From: JAJDAH01 sp964487605
GTDB taxonomy: Bacteria; Myxococcota_A; Polyangia; Polyangiales; Polyangiaceae
Assembly (NCBI GenBank): GCA_964487605.1
Contig: CAZARU010000023.1
Location: 10,734 to 74,733 of the forward strand
Direction: 5' to 3'
Length of the DNA stretch: 64,000 nt
This document shows, one piece after another, positions 15,894 through 25,220 of the stretch (the first letter of the stretch is position 1; each line of letters opens with the position of its first letter). The translations under genes were made by a program, and so were the position numbers. A model generated the notes under the pieces. The model was not told the DNA's origin. It did not search any database and saw nothing but the letters and a program-made list of their open reading frames with translations.

Positions 15894-16943
15894 ATGAGTG
15901 GCGGGGCCTTCAGCACGAACCTCGAGGTCGGCTCGACGGCCGTCCTGCAGGCACTCTCGGGACCACGCGGGGAGTTGCTGGGCGAACTCGCACGGCACAG
16001 CGGCGCGGAGGTCAGCGTGAGGGGCAACCTGATTCTCCTGGCCGGCGAGGAACCCGACGTGAAGGTCGCGCACCGCTTCCTCGAGGATGCGGCGCAGCTC
16101 GCGCGCCGAGGCATCGACCTTGCGCCGAGGGACGTCGAGCGATCGCTGCGAGCCCTGCGGCTCGATCCCGCGGCGTCGCTCACGGACCTGCTCGAGGGCG
16201 CCATCGTCGTCGCCTCGAAGCGCAAGCCGGTGGTGCCGAAGACGCCCGTCCAGCGGACCTACATCGAGACCATCAAGACCCGTGACCTCACCTTCGCCAT
16301 CGGCCCCGCCGGAACGGGCAAGACGTACCTGGCCATGGCCATGGCTGCCGCTGCGCTCACGCAGAAGCGCGTGAAGCGCATCATCCTCACGCGGCCGGCC
16401 GTCGAGGCGGGCGAGAAGCTCGGCTTCCTCCCGGGCGATCTGGTGGAGAAGGTGAACCCGTACCTCCGCCCGCTCTACGACGCCCTGCACGACATGCTCG
16501 ACTACGACAAGGTGGACCAGCTCCGCGAGCGCGGGCAGATCGAGGTGGCGCCGCTCGCCTTCATGCGCGGGCGCACGCTGAACGATTCCTTCGTGATCCT
16601 GGACGAAGCGCAGAACGCCACGGGAGAGCAGATGCGGATGTTCCTCACGCGGCTGGGCTTCGGCTCCAAGGCCGTGGTGACGGGCGACGTCACGCAGACG
16701 GACCTGCCGGCGCGGGCGCGGAGCGGACTTCGCGAGGCCTGGCGGCTCCTGAACGGCGTCGAGGGGATCGGGTTCTGCGAGTTCACCGAGGCGGATGTCG
16801 TCCGCCACCCGCTCGTCCAGAAGATCGTGCTGGCCTACGAAAGGCTCGACGCCCAGAGGGAGCGCGAGGAGGCGAAGAACGAGGGTGACACACCCGCCTC
16901 GGAGCGTGACAATCGGCACGACCCGGAACGGCCCGACCGGTGA
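15894..16943 (+). CDS. phoH: PhoH family ATPase
   Basis: Protein of 349 aa, the usual length for the PhoH/YbeZ family. ATG 15894 is used; TTG 15888 in frame is an alternative, and no strong Shine-Dalgarno is visible. An N-terminal KH-like region precedes the P-loop GPAGTGKT (137-144), then LTRPAVEAGEKLGFLPGD, a Walker-B-type FVILDEAQN, and the sensor region VVTGDVTQTDLP. Members are cytosolic ATPases associated with RNA metabolism and often lie next to ybeY and a 7TMR-HD phosphodiesterase gene. Here the next gene is an HD-GYP protein whose GTG overlaps this stop (GTGA). Confidence 0.92.
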   Translation: MSGGAFSTNLEVGSTAVLQALSGPRGELLGELARHSGAEVSVRGNLILLAGEEPDVKVAHRFLEDAAQLARRGIDLAPRDVERSLRALRLDPAASLTDLLEGAIVVASKRKPVVPKTPVQRTYIETIKTRDLTFAIGPAGTGKTYLAMAMAAAALTQKRVKRIILTRPAVEAGEKLGFLPGDLVEKVNPYLRPLYDALHDMLDYDKVDQLRERGQIEVAPLAFMRGRTLNDSFVILDEAQNATGEQMRMFLTRLGFGSKAVVTGDVTQTDLPARARSGLREAWRLLNGVEGIGFCEFTEADVVRHPLVQKIVLAYERLDAQREREEAKNEGDTPASERDNRHDPERPDR

Positions 16944-18943
16944 CGATGCAAGAAAAGCCCGTGCCCGGCGCACCGCCGGCTCATTCGGACGTTCGCGCGC
17001 TGAGCGACCCCGCCCAGCGCGCCGCCGATCTGCTCACGCGCGCGGCCCATCTGGTCGAGAGCGACGCGCGGTACGCGAGCTACATCGTGACGCGCCCGCA
17101 TCCGCTCCTCATCCAGGTGCGCCACGACGCGGCGTTCGCGCTGATCGTTCCGGGCGCGGCGTGGCGCGCCGGTTCCGATCTGCTCTCGCCCTACGCGGAC
17201 GCGCTGGCGTCCTTCCAGGCCCGGCTGGTGATGCTCGGTCCGCCGGGGGACCCGGACCTCGCGCAGGCCCTGAACAAGGGCGTCGGAGCGCTGCTGCCCG
17301 ACGAGCCCTCGGCGGACGAACTCTACGTCGCGCTGTACCAGGCCTTCGACTACCTCGACGTGAAGGGACGGAGCGAGAGCCGCGGCATGTGGGTGAATCG
17401 CTACCGCTACGAGCTGGGCGAGCTCATCGAGATAGCGCGGGCCCTGACCACCGAGCGCGAGATCGACAAGTTGCTCGGCCTCATCCTGGAGAAGAGTCGC
17501 TTCATCACCGGCGCCGATGCCGGGAGCGTCTACGTGGTCGAAGGCACGGATCCGGACATCACGCGGCGCAAGCTGACCTTCAAGTTGAGCCAGAACGACT
17601 CCATCTCGTTCGACTCCCGCGAGTTCACGGTGCCCATCTCGTCGCGCAGCATGGCCGGCTGCGTCGCGCTGGAGAAGAAGGCGATCAAGATCGACGACGC
17701 CTACGACTTGCCGACGGCTTCGCCTTTCGGGTTCGATCGATCCTTCGACGAGAAGACGGGCTACCGGACCAAGAGCATGCTGAATACGCCCTTGACGACG
17801 AGCAAGGGCGACGTCATCGGCGTGTTGCAGCTGATCAACAAGAAGAAGGAGCCGAAGAACAAGCTCCTGACGCCCGAGGACTTCGAGCGCGAGATCGTGG
17901 CGTTCGACGAGCGCAGCGAGCAGCTCCTGGCGACGCTCGCGGCGCAGGCCGGGATCGCCCTGGAGAACGCGGTCCTGTACGACGAGATCCGCAGCATCTT
18001 CGAGGGTTTCGTCCGTGCCTCGGTGGACGCCATCGAGGCGCGCGATCCGACGACGAGTGGTCACTCTCGCCGGGTGAGCGAGCTGACCCTCGGCCTGGCT
18101 CGCGCGGTGGAGCGCGAGGACACGGGCCCGTACAAGCAGGTCGTGTGGACCGCCGAGGACCTGCGCGAACTCGAGTACGCGTCGCTCCTCCACGATTTCG
18201 GGAAGATTGGCGTACGCGAGCCGGTGCTGGTGAAGGCGAAGAAGCTCTACCCGCACGAGATCGACGCGGTGCGTGCGCGCTTCGACTTCGTCGCGAGGAC
18301 GACCGAGGCCGAGGTGCTGATGCGAAAGCTCCGCGCCCTGGAGCGCGGAGCCGAGAAGGGCGAGCTCGCCGCCCTCGATGCCGAGCTCGCGCGGCGCCTC
18401 GAGGAACTCGGGGAGGCATTCACGCTCGTCTCGCACGCCAACGAACCCACGGTGCTCGCGGCGGGGGACTTCCGCCGCATCGAAGAGCTCGGACGGGAGA
18501 CGTTCCAGCGACTCGACGGGGAGCTGGCCACGTTGCTCACCGGCGACGAGGTGAAGAGCCTGAGCATCACCCGGGGGTCGCTCAAACCCGACGAGGTGGA
18601 CGAGATTCGCAGCCACGTGACCCACACGTACCGATTCCTGTCTCAGATCCCGTGGGGCAAGACGTTCTCGCGAGTCGCGGTCATCGCGGGCTCGCACCAC
18701 GAGCGCCTCAACGGGACGGGGTATCCGAATCGCCTTCGCGCCGAGGAGATCCCGGTCCAGTCGAAGATGATGAGCATCAGTGACATCTTCGACGCCCTCA
18801 CCGCGAGCGACCGCCCGTACAAGAAGGCCGTGCCGATCGATCGCGCCATCGACATCCTGGGGTTCGAAGTCAAGGACGGACACATCGATCCCGAGCTGCT
18901 GAGGATCTTCCTCGCCGCCAAGCCGTGGGAAGCGGCGCCGTAG
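16940..18943 (+). CDS. GAF / HD-GYP domain protein (putative c-di-GMP phosphodiesterase)
   Basis: Protein of 667 aa if it starts at GTG 16940, which overlaps the phoH stop; ATG 16946 is the alternative. An N-terminal ~160-residue region of unknown type is followed by a GAF domain (about 165-340: ARALTTEREIDKLLGLIL, SRSMAGCVAL, SMLNTPLTTSKGDVIGVLQLINK). The HD-GYP domain (about 355-660) has HSRRVSELT, the HD pair in LLHDFGKIG, and HHERLNGTGYP, so the metal and GYP residues appear intact. A ~100-residue coiled insertion lies between the HD pair and the HHE motif. It is expected to hydrolyse c-di-GMP under control of a signal sensed by the GAF domain. Confidence 0.9.
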   Translation: MTMQEKPVPGAPPAHSDVRALSDPAQRAADLLTRAAHLVESDARYASYIVTRPHPLLIQVRHDAAFALIVPGAAWRAGSDLLSPYADALASFQARLVMLGPPGDPDLAQALNKGVGALLPDEPSADELYVALYQAFDYLDVKGRSESRGMWVNRYRYELGELIEIARALTTEREIDKLLGLILEKSRFITGADAGSVYVVEGTDPDITRRKLTFKLSQNDSISFDSREFTVPISSRSMAGCVALEKKAIKIDDAYDLPTASPFGFDRSFDEKTGYRTKSMLNTPLTTSKGDVIGVLQLINKKKEPKNKLLTPEDFEREIVAFDERSEQLLATLAAQAGIALENAVLYDEIRSIFEGFVRASVDAIEARDPTTSGHSRRVSELTLGLARAVEREDTGPYKQVVWTAEDLRELEYASLLHDFGKIGVREPVLVKAKKLYPHEIDAVRARFDFVARTTEAEVLMRKLRALERGAEKGELAALDAELARRLEELGEAFTLVSHANEPTVLAAGDFRRIEELGRETFQRLDGELATLLTGDEVKSLSITRGSLKPDEVDEIRSHVTHTYRFLSQIPWGKTFSRVAVIAGSHHERLNGTGYPNRLRAEEIPVQSKMMSISDIFDALTASDRPYKKAVPIDRAIDILGFEVKDGHIDPELLRIFLAAKPWEAAP

Positions 18944-18984
18944 ACCCCTCGCCCCCGGCCGTTGCTGCTATCGTGCCGCGCAGC

Positions 18985-20178
18985 ATGAGAGGTACGAGCT
19001 TTCCGGTCGTCGTCGCGGCGCTCGTCGCCGCTTCTTGTCAGGCCAAGGGGCTCGGGGAGTCCACCCCGGTCCCGCCTGCCGCCGTCGCGGCGACGACGCC
19101 GAGCCCGGCGCCCGCGCACCCCGAGAAGCCACCGGGGCACGCAGGCCCCGTCGCCATGGCTCACGCGGGCGTAGGCACGGGCGCGGAGCGGTCGGCGGAC
19201 GTGGCGCCTGCCGTGCGCGCCGCGCTGAAGGCGCTGAGCGACGGTAAGACCGCCCTCGACGCCGCGGTGGCGGGAACGGTGGTCCTGGAGGACGACCCGA
19301 CGTTCAACGCCGGTACCGGCGCCAACGTGCGACTCGACGGCTCCACGGTGCAGATGGACGCCGCCACGATGGACTCCGAGGGACGCTTCGGCGCCGTCGC
19401 GATCATCGAGGGCGTGAAGAACCCGATCCTGGTGGCGCGCGACGTCATCGACACGCCGCACACGCTGCTCGCCGGCGACGGCGCGACGGCATTCGCACGC
19501 GCCCGTGGCGTCCCCGCCTACGACCCGACGACCCCCGCGGCTCGGGCGCGGCGAGACGTCGCCGTGAAGGCCCTGTTCGGAAAGGACGCCACCGCGCTGC
19601 CGCCCGGCTGGGGCAGCTTCGACTGGCGACGGCACTACGAGCATCAGCGCAAGCTCCACAAGCTGGGCGTCGAGCAGTTCGACACCGTGGGCGTGGTGGT
19701 CCGCGACGCGAACGGGCGCTTCGGGGCGGCCCTGTCCACGGGGGGCACGACGCTCACGCTGCGCGGCCGCGTGGGGGACGTCCCCATCCAGGGCGCGGGC
19801 CTCTACGTGGGACCCGAGGGCGCGGTCGCCTGCACCGGCAACGGCGAGGACATCGTGCGCTGGCTCGTCGCGCGCAAGGTCTACGAGGCGATCGAGGCCG
19901 GCGCGTCGCCGAAGGCCGCCGTGGACTTCGCGGTCGCCGGCTTCTCCAAGGAATCTTCACTCGGCATCGTCGCCCTCGACCGCCACGACGCCTACGCCGC
20001 CGCCAACCGGACCATGGCCTGGGCGGTCAAGACGGAGTCCGAGGAGCGCCTTGCGCCTGCGGCCGCGTCCGAGGCCGCGCCGGGCGCGTCGGCCGACCCC
20101 GCCGCAGCCCCGCCGGCCGGCAGCGCGAGGGAAGGCGGCCCCGCTCCGCCCGCGAGCGCCGCACCGACGCGACTCTGA
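18985..20178 (+). CDS. Isoaspartyl peptidase / L-asparaginase (Ntn hydrolase), predicted lipoprotein
   Basis: Protein of 397 aa from ATG 18985. The signal sequence ends AASC (Cys18), so it is probably lipid-anchored. The family signature is clear: FNAGTGANVR, DAATMDS, GAVAIIEGVKNPILVARDV, and the N-terminal nucleophile Thr234 in FDTVGVVVRDANG, where autocleavage would separate alpha and beta subunits. CTGNGED and the GIVALD segment complete the fold. It hydrolyses beta-aspartyl peptides or asparagine. A Pro/Ala-rich tail of ~45 residues is extra compared with the family. The envelope location is unusual but known for secreted asparaginase types. Confidence 0.9.
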   Translation: MRGTSFPVVVAALVAASCQAKGLGESTPVPPAAVAATTPSPAPAHPEKPPGHAGPVAMAHAGVGTGAERSADVAPAVRAALKALSDGKTALDAAVAGTVVLEDDPTFNAGTGANVRLDGSTVQMDAATMDSEGRFGAVAIIEGVKNPILVARDVIDTPHTLLAGDGATAFARARGVPAYDPTTPAARARRDVAVKALFGKDATALPPGWGSFDWRRHYEHQRKLHKLGVEQFDTVGVVVRDANGRFGAALSTGGTTLTLRGRVGDVPIQGAGLYVGPEGAVACTGNGEDIVRWLVARKVYEAIEAGASPKAAVDFAVAGFSKESSLGIVALDRHDAYAAANRTMAWAVKTESEERLAPAAASEAAPGASADPAAAPPAGSAREGGPAPPASAAPTRL

Positions 20179-20197
20179 CGAGTCGTCCCGGGCCCTC

Positions 20198-21382
20198 TCA
20201 CTTGGGGACGGCGATGGTGAAGCACCCGAAGAGCACGTCCACCTTTCCGTTGGTGTCCGACTTCATCTGGTCGCAGTTCACCTTGCACACCTGGACGCTC
20301 GTCGGGGCGTCGTTGTCGTCGTAGTACCAGCCACCCTCGGGCCCGCACTCCGACGCGGTCTCGACCCAGTAGATGTCCCGCGGCGGACCACCCGTGCCCG
20401 GCGTGTAGCGCACGTTCACCTTGTTGCGCTCGAACATCTGTCCGTCGGGCGGCGGCGGAATGTCCCATTCGCAAGCGAGCTCGGTCTGCTGAACGATGGT
20501 GGAGGCGAGCGCCTGGAATACGCTGCCGAAGTTCGACTGCCCCTGACACAGCGACCCGATGGTCCCACCGGTGACGTTCGCCAGATCCATGTACACGGCG
20601 CCCGTGGTCTCGCACGGCGGAGGGAAACCGAAGCAGGGCGTCCCGTCGCACACCACGGCGAAGAACTTCCACGTGTCGAACCACCCGGGCTCGAGCTGCC
20701 CCACCTGCTGGATGAACTGCATCGACTGCATGTTGGACTCGTCGTCGCTCACCACGGCGAAGTACTTGAGCGACTTCTTCCGAAGTACCGGCTTGTAGTC
20801 GGGGTAGTGCTGGATGAGCTTGAACAGGGAGTCCGTGCTCTGGACGGAGACGTCGACGCGCAGGAAGATGGGGAGGTTCGTGTCCGTGGGGCACTGTCCG
20901 CTCCCGAGCGGCGGCGGAATGCACACGCCGTTGGTGCCACCGAAGGGGTTGGGCGGACCAGGCTCGCTCAACACCGCGACGTGGACGTCCAGGCCGTAGT
21001 TGAGGATGTGGTTCGCGAACGCGTTCATGTTGTTCTGCACCTCGCCGGCCTCGAAGGTCATCGACCCCGAGTTGTCGATGGCCCAGATGATGTCGATGGG
21101 CGCGAAGCCGTTCTCCGCCTGCTGGCTCACCGCGTCGCACTCGCCGCCGTCCGCGAGGCCGCCGATGGCGCCCGAGCCGCCGAGACCCAGCGACGTGCCC
21201 CCCACGCCGTTGCCGCCGGTGCCGGCGGTGCCGCCGACGCCGATGAGCGCGCCGGCGCCGCCGTTGCCCGACCCGTTGGCGCTGCCCCCCGCCCCCTTGC
21301 CGCCGCCGGTGCCGCTCGTGCTCGCCGAGCACGCGACCGCGACCGCGACGGCCCCTGCCAAAGCCACTCTCCAGCCTCGCAT
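20198..21382 (-). CDS. von Willebrand A-like predicted lipoprotein (paralog 1)
   Basis: Protein of 394 aa from ATG 21382 with AAGGGTGAG upstream. The signal ends AVAC (Cys18), followed by a Gly/Ser/Thr/Asn-rich spacer to about residue 80. The vWA-type fold begins DIIWAIDNSGSM with the MIDAS DxSxS at Asp103. Later segments (KYFAVVSDDESN, FFAVVCDGTPC, ANVTGGTIGSLC) follow the expected alternating strand/helix pattern. The C-terminal ~100 residues contain paired Cys. It shares order, motifs and even the MIDAS position with the product of 25221-26477. Likely a surface metal-dependent adhesion or binding protein (inference). Confidence 0.82.
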   Translation of the reverse strand: MRGWRVALAGAVAVAVACSASTSGTGGGKGAGGSANGSGNGGAGALIGVGGTAGTGGNGVGGTSLGLGGSGAIGGLADGGECDAVSQQAENGFAPIDIIWAIDNSGSMTFEAGEVQNNMNAFANHILNYGLDVHVAVLSEPGPPNPFGGTNGVCIPPPLGSGQCPTDTNLPIFLRVDVSVQSTDSLFKLIQHYPDYKPVLRKKSLKYFAVVSDDESNMQSMQFIQQVGQLEPGWFDTWKFFAVVCDGTPCFGFPPPCETTGAVYMDLANVTGGTIGSLCQGQSNFGSVFQALASTIVQQTELACEWDIPPPPDGQMFERNKVNVRYTPGTGGPPRDIYWVETASECGPEGGWYYDDNDAPTSVQVCKVNCDQMKSDTNGKVDVLFGCFTIAVPK

Positions 21383-21646
21383 CCGCTCACCCTTTTTCGC
21401 TGCGGCGCCCTCCGCGCGGGCGACGACCCTGGCCACGTTGCCGCCGGACCCGAGGTCCGTGCAAGGCTGCAGGTATCGTCGCGGACCGCGTTTCGTCGGC
21501 GACGGATCTTGGCAGCGGTCCTGGCGAGTCCCGGGGTGGCCAGCGCTCGAGACCGGAGCGCGGCGACCCAGCTCGGCGACCACGCCTCGGCGCCCGAGCG
21601 GTGGCCCATCCTGGTGGGAACGCAGGGCACGGGGTACAAATCGCCG

Positions 21647-22243
21647 GTGCGGTCGTTGCGCTCACTCGCCGTCGGTGTGGCCTTCGGGCTCGCCGCTTGC
21701 GGCGGCTCGGCCGAGGGCGACACCGGCTCCGGGGGATCGAGCGGCGGCGCGAGCGGAGCCGCGGGCGGAACGGGCGCGAGCGGCGGGTCGACGGCGAGCG
21801 GCGGTGCGGGAGGTTCGACGGCGACCGGCGGCTCGAGTGGCTCTGCCGGGTCGGGAGCCTCCTCCGGCTCGACCGGAGGCACCTCGAACACCGGCGGCTC
21901 GACATCCACGGGCGGGGCATCCACGGGGGGCTTCGCGGGTACCTCGACCGCGGGGGCCGGCGGCGTTCGCGACTGCCACGACACGTGCAGCGCCATCGAG
22001 GACCTGCGCTGCCCGGGTGACGGCATAGGAGGAGACGACTGCCGCAACCAGTGCGGCGAGTTCGGGAACCGAGCGTCCGCCTGCGACGCGGCGTTCGCCG
22101 GCGCTTACCGCTGCTTCCTCGAACGCTTCCCCGCCAAGTGCGACGCGGACGGCCGCGCGGTCATCCAGTGCGGGCCCTGTGACGCGGAGCTGGCGCAGCT
22201 GGCCAAGGCGTGCGGCGAGAGCGAGATCCGCTGCACGTTCTGA
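21647..22243 (+). CDS. Gly/Ser-rich predicted lipoprotein with Cys-rich C-terminal domain
   Basis: Protein of 198 aa from GTG 21647, giving a signal with canonical lipobox LAAC (Cys18). Residues ~20-105 are Gly/Ser/Thr-rich. The C-terminal ~90 residues carry ten Cys (CHDTCSAIEDLRC, CRNQCGEFG, CDAAFAGAYRCFLERFPAKC, CGPCDAEL), suggesting a compact disulfide-bonded helical domain. Same architecture as the product of 14712. It converges with the M2 peptidase gene; the 18-base gap contains a GC palindrome. Confidence 0.7.
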   Translation: MRSLRSLAVGVAFGLAACGGSAEGDTGSGGSSGGASGAAGGTGASGGSTASGGAGGSTATGGSSGSAGSGASSGSTGGTSNTGGSTSTGGASTGGFAGTSTAGAGGVRDCHDTCSAIEDLRCPGDGIGGDDCRNQCGEFGNRASACDAAFAGAYRCFLERFPAKCDADGRAVIQCGPCDAELAQLAKACGESEIRCTF

Positions 22244-22261
22244 GGCGGCGCGCGCGCGCCG

Positions 22262-24187
22262 TCACCATCCGCACTTCTCGCCCTCGTTCTGCTTCTTCAT
22301 CCACTCGACCAGCGGTCGATAGTACTCGGCGATGGGCTTCGAGCTCATCGTCCGCCCGGCACCGATGGCTTCGAGCGCGTCGGGCCACGGCTTGCTCGCA
22401 CCCAACCTGAGCATCGCGATCATCTTCTCGCCGGCGCGCTTGTCGCCGTAGATGGAGCACCGGTGCAGCGGCCCCTGGTGACCGATGGCGCGACAGAGCG
22501 CCTCGTGGAACTGGTACTGGAGGATCCGCGCCAGGTAGTAGCGCGTGTACGGTACGTTCCCCGGAATGTGGTACTTGGCGCCGGGGTCGAAGTCGCTCTC
22601 CGTCCTCGCCGACGGCGGGGCGATGCCCTGGTAGGTCGTGCGCAGGCGCCACCAGGCGGCGTTGTACTGGGACGGCGGCGTCTTTCCGGCGAAGACCTCC
22701 CAGCGCCACTGATCGATCAGCTTGCCGAAGGGCAGGAACGCGACGCCTTCGAGCGCGCGCTTCATGAGCTCGTTGATGTCGGCCTTCTCGTCGCTGGGGA
22801 CCTTGTCGTAGAGCCCGAGCTTGGCGAGGTACTCCGGCGTCACGCTCAGCGCCAGCGTGTCCCCGATGCCCTCGTGGAAGCCGTCGTTCGCTCCCTCCTG
22901 GAAGAGGACCGGATGGTGCCCGTAGTAGTGGAAGTAGTAGTTGTGACCCAGCTCGTGATGGATCGTCACGAGATCCTCGTGATCGATCTTGATGCACATC
23001 TTGATGCGGAGGTCGCCGCCCATGTTCACGTCCCAAGCACTGGCGTGACACTCGACGTCGCGGTCCCGCGGGCGCACGAACTGGCTGCGTTCCCAGAACG
23101 TCTTGGGGAGCGGATCCATCCCGAGCGAAACGAAGAACTTCTCGCCGAGCTCGACCAGCTTCTTCTCGTCGTACTTCTTCTTCTCGAGCTGCCTCGTCAG
23201 ATCCGGCAAGCCCTTGCCCGGGAAGGGCTCCACGAGATCGTAGAGGTTGGACCACTCCTGCGCCCACATGTTGCCGAGCAGGTGAGCCGGAATGGGCGCG
23301 CCCTTGGGGATCAGCGCTTCACCGTACTTCTTGCGCAGCCGCGCGCGAACGAAGCAGTGCAGCTCGTCGTAGAGGGGCTCGACCTCCGTCCAGAGCCGCT
23401 CGGTTTCGGCGACGAACTGCTCCGCCGGCATGTCGTACCGCCCGCGCCAGATCTCGCCCATGTCGGCGAACCCGAGCTCCCTCGCCCCTTCGTTGCCGAG
23501 CTGGACCATGCGCTCGTACATCGGTCGCATGGGCGGCGAGATGCTGCGCCACTTGGACCAAGCCTCGAGCAGCAGCTCCGGATCGCGGCTCTTCGCGATG
23601 ACGTCGGACAGCTCGGTGAGGGTCAGGCACTCCGCCTTCTTGTCCTTCCCGTGCCCGACGAGCTTCGGCGAGCAGGGCTTTCCCTTGCCGTAGAGCGCGC
23701 TCAGCTTCGAGTCGAGCTCCGCGAGCTCGGCTCGCTTCTTCGCGTCCTCGGGGGCGGGAAGGCCGGCGGAGAACTTCAGGAGGTAGAGGCTCCGCGCGAC
23801 GTCGGGCGGCAGGTCGAGCCCGCGAAATCGCAGCGAGTCCTTGATGGCTTGCGACTGGTAGGCCATCAGGCGCTCGCTCGCCTTGGCCGCGAGGACCTCG
23901 GTGTCTTCCGTGATGTAAGTGGACTTGACCCACGCCATGCGCGAGGACTCGACGTAGAGCTCGCGCAGGCGCGCGTTGACGTCCGAGACGAACGCCGTGG
24001 CGTCGGCGACCGTCGCCGTTCCGCTCGGATCGGTGTGCACGTCCACCGGGGCGGCGGAGCTCGCCGGGCCGGCAGGGGGAGCCTCCGGGGGCAGCGGGGC
24101 TCCGCCGCAGCCGGCAGCGAGCGCGAGGGAAGCGAGCGCGGAGGCGGCAGCGCGGCGGGGAAACGACGGCGGGGTACGTGGCTTCAT
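22262..24187 (-). CDS. M2 family peptidyl-dipeptidase (ACE-like), predicted lipoprotein
   Basis: Protein of 641 aa from ATG 24187; the signal ends AAGC (Cys27). The zinc site is HELGH (His411, Glu412, His415), with third ligand Glu439 in GFHEGIGD, the same 28-residue spacing as angiotensin-converting enzyme. EGAN.GFHE.IGD and WAQEW are also typical of M2. It should release dipeptides from peptide C termini in the periplasm or on the surface. Two Cys (GKPCSPKL, AECLTL) and a C-terminal Cys add possible disulfides. Bacterial M2 enzymes are common in myxobacteria and xanthomonads. Confidence 0.92.
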   Translation of the reverse strand: MKPRTPPSFPRRAAASALASLALAAGCGGAPLPPEAPPAGPASSAAPVDVHTDPSGTATVADATAFVSDVNARLRELYVESSRMAWVKSTYITEDTEVLAAKASERLMAYQSQAIKDSLRFRGLDLPPDVARSLYLLKFSAGLPAPEDAKKRAELAELDSKLSALYGKGKPCSPKLVGHGKDKKAECLTLTELSDVIAKSRDPELLLEAWSKWRSISPPMRPMYERMVQLGNEGARELGFADMGEIWRGRYDMPAEQFVAETERLWTEVEPLYDELHCFVRARLRKKYGEALIPKGAPIPAHLLGNMWAQEWSNLYDLVEPFPGKGLPDLTRQLEKKKYDEKKLVELGEKFFVSLGMDPLPKTFWERSQFVRPRDRDVECHASAWDVNMGGDLRIKMCIKIDHEDLVTIHHELGHNYYFHYYGHHPVLFQEGANDGFHEGIGDTLALSVTPEYLAKLGLYDKVPSDEKADINELMKRALEGVAFLPFGKLIDQWRWEVFAGKTPPSQYNAAWWRLRTTYQGIAPPSARTESDFDPGAKYHIPGNVPYTRYYLARILQYQFHEALCRAIGHQGPLHRCSIYGDKRAGEKMIAMLRLGASKPWPDALEAIGAGRTMSSKPIAEYYRPLVEWMKKQNEGEKCGW

Positions 24188-24239
24188 GGCGCCGGCACTA
24201 CCCGTGCCCCCAGGCGAGATCAAGGCGACGCTGGCAGGC

Positions 24240-25043
24240 TCACGCCCATCGGCGCCAGGCGAGGACGGCGCTGAGGCCGACGCCGATGAGCACGACGATG
24301 CCGCGTACGATCTTCGCGTTGACCCTGCGTGCGACGGACGCGCCGCCGAAGCCCCCTGCAAGCATCCCCGCGGTCATGGCGACGGCAGCCGGACCGTCGA
24401 ACGCGCCTCGCGCAAGAAAGTAGACCGCCGAGCAAGCGTTGATCGCACCGACGATGACGGTCTTCATCGCGTTCATCTGGTGGATGTTCATCCGATGCAG
24501 GCGGGAGAGCAGTGCGAGCGAGATGATCCCCATGCCGGCACCGAAGTAGCCTCCATAGACGGCAGCGACGGCGAAGCCCGCCGCCACGAGGGTCGTGCGG
24601 GCCCTGGAGCGCGGGCGATCGGCGTTCGCCTCGTCACCCCCCACGGCGTCGCTGAAGAAGAGCAGGCACGTCGCGCCGAGCACGAGCCAGGGCACCAGGG
24701 CGTCGAACACGGCCGCCGGGGCCGCCAGCAGCAGCGCCGCGCCGAGCACGCTCCCCCCCACCGCCGGCGCGGCGAGGAGCACGGCGAGCCGCGTGTTCCC
24801 CTCCAGCTCCCGCCGGTAGGCCCACGCCGCCGCCAGGGAGCCCGGGCCCAGGGCCACCGTGTTCGTCGCGCTCGCGAGGACCGGGGGCAGCCCGGCCGCG
24901 AGCGCCGCGGGGAAAGAGACGATGGTCCCACCGCCGGCCACGGAGTTGATCGCGCCCGCTGCGACGGAGGCCGCCGCCAGAAGGCCGAGGTTCGCGGCGT
25001 CCACGGGGGACGCTGTTACCAAGACTCGGGGCTTGCACGCCAC
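24240..25043 (-). CDS. TauE/SafE family transmembrane permease
   Basis: Protein of ~268 aa with about eight hydrophobic segments. GTG 25043 is preferred because GGAAGG lies 6 bases upstream; TTG 25022 and GTG 25004 are alternatives that bring the first helix closer to the N terminus. The first helix has AGAINSVAGGGTIVSFPA and the repeat-like second half has YGGYFGAGMGIISLALLS, the paired Gly-rich signatures of TauE/SafE (DUF81) sulfite/sulfonate exporters. The substrate cannot be inferred. It is located in the inner membrane. Confidence 0.85.
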   Translation of the reverse strand: MACKPRVLVTASPVDAANLGLLAAASVAAGAINSVAGGGTIVSFPAALAAGLPPVLASATNTVALGPGSLAAAWAYRRELEGNTRLAVLLAAPAVGGSVLGAALLLAAPAAVFDALVPWLVLGATCLLFFSDAVGGDEANADRPRSRARTTLVAAGFAVAAVYGGYFGAGMGIISLALLSRLHRMNIHQMNAMKTVIVGAINACSAVYFLARGAFDGPAAVAMTAGMLAGGFGGASVARRVNAKIVRGIVVLIGVGLSAVLAWRRWA

Positions 25044-25130
25044 GCGTGACCTTCCGGGACGGCCGGAGCCGTGAGAATGCCGGGTGCGCGGCGTGGAGCC
25101 TGCGCGCCGCGTCACGGCCGGCGAGCCGAC

Positions 25131-25207
25131 ATCGACCCGCGTGATGGTCCTTGAATCGACCCGCGCGATTCGTCAGCCTACGCCGCACCCCGCAGCGCGC
25201 GGGTCGA
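25131..25207. promoter_or_regulatory. Three-copy ATCGACCCGCG element upstream of vWA lipoprotein gene
   Basis: ATCGACCCGCG occurs at 25131-25141 and 25155-25165 (24-base centre-to-centre spacing), and 10 of its bases recur inverted at 25198-25207 (CGCGGGTCGA). All lie within 90 bases upstream of the ATG at 25221 and downstream of the divergent permease start, so they could be a regulator binding array. No clear -35/-10 pair was found with them. Confidence 0.4.
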
Positions 25208-25220
25208 GTCGAGGCCGAAC

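Noticed and set aside
22247..22260. GGCGCGCGCGCGCC palindrome between convergent genes as terminator
   Set aside because: No T-tract follows on either strand; alternating GC in a GC-rich genome is not strong evidence.
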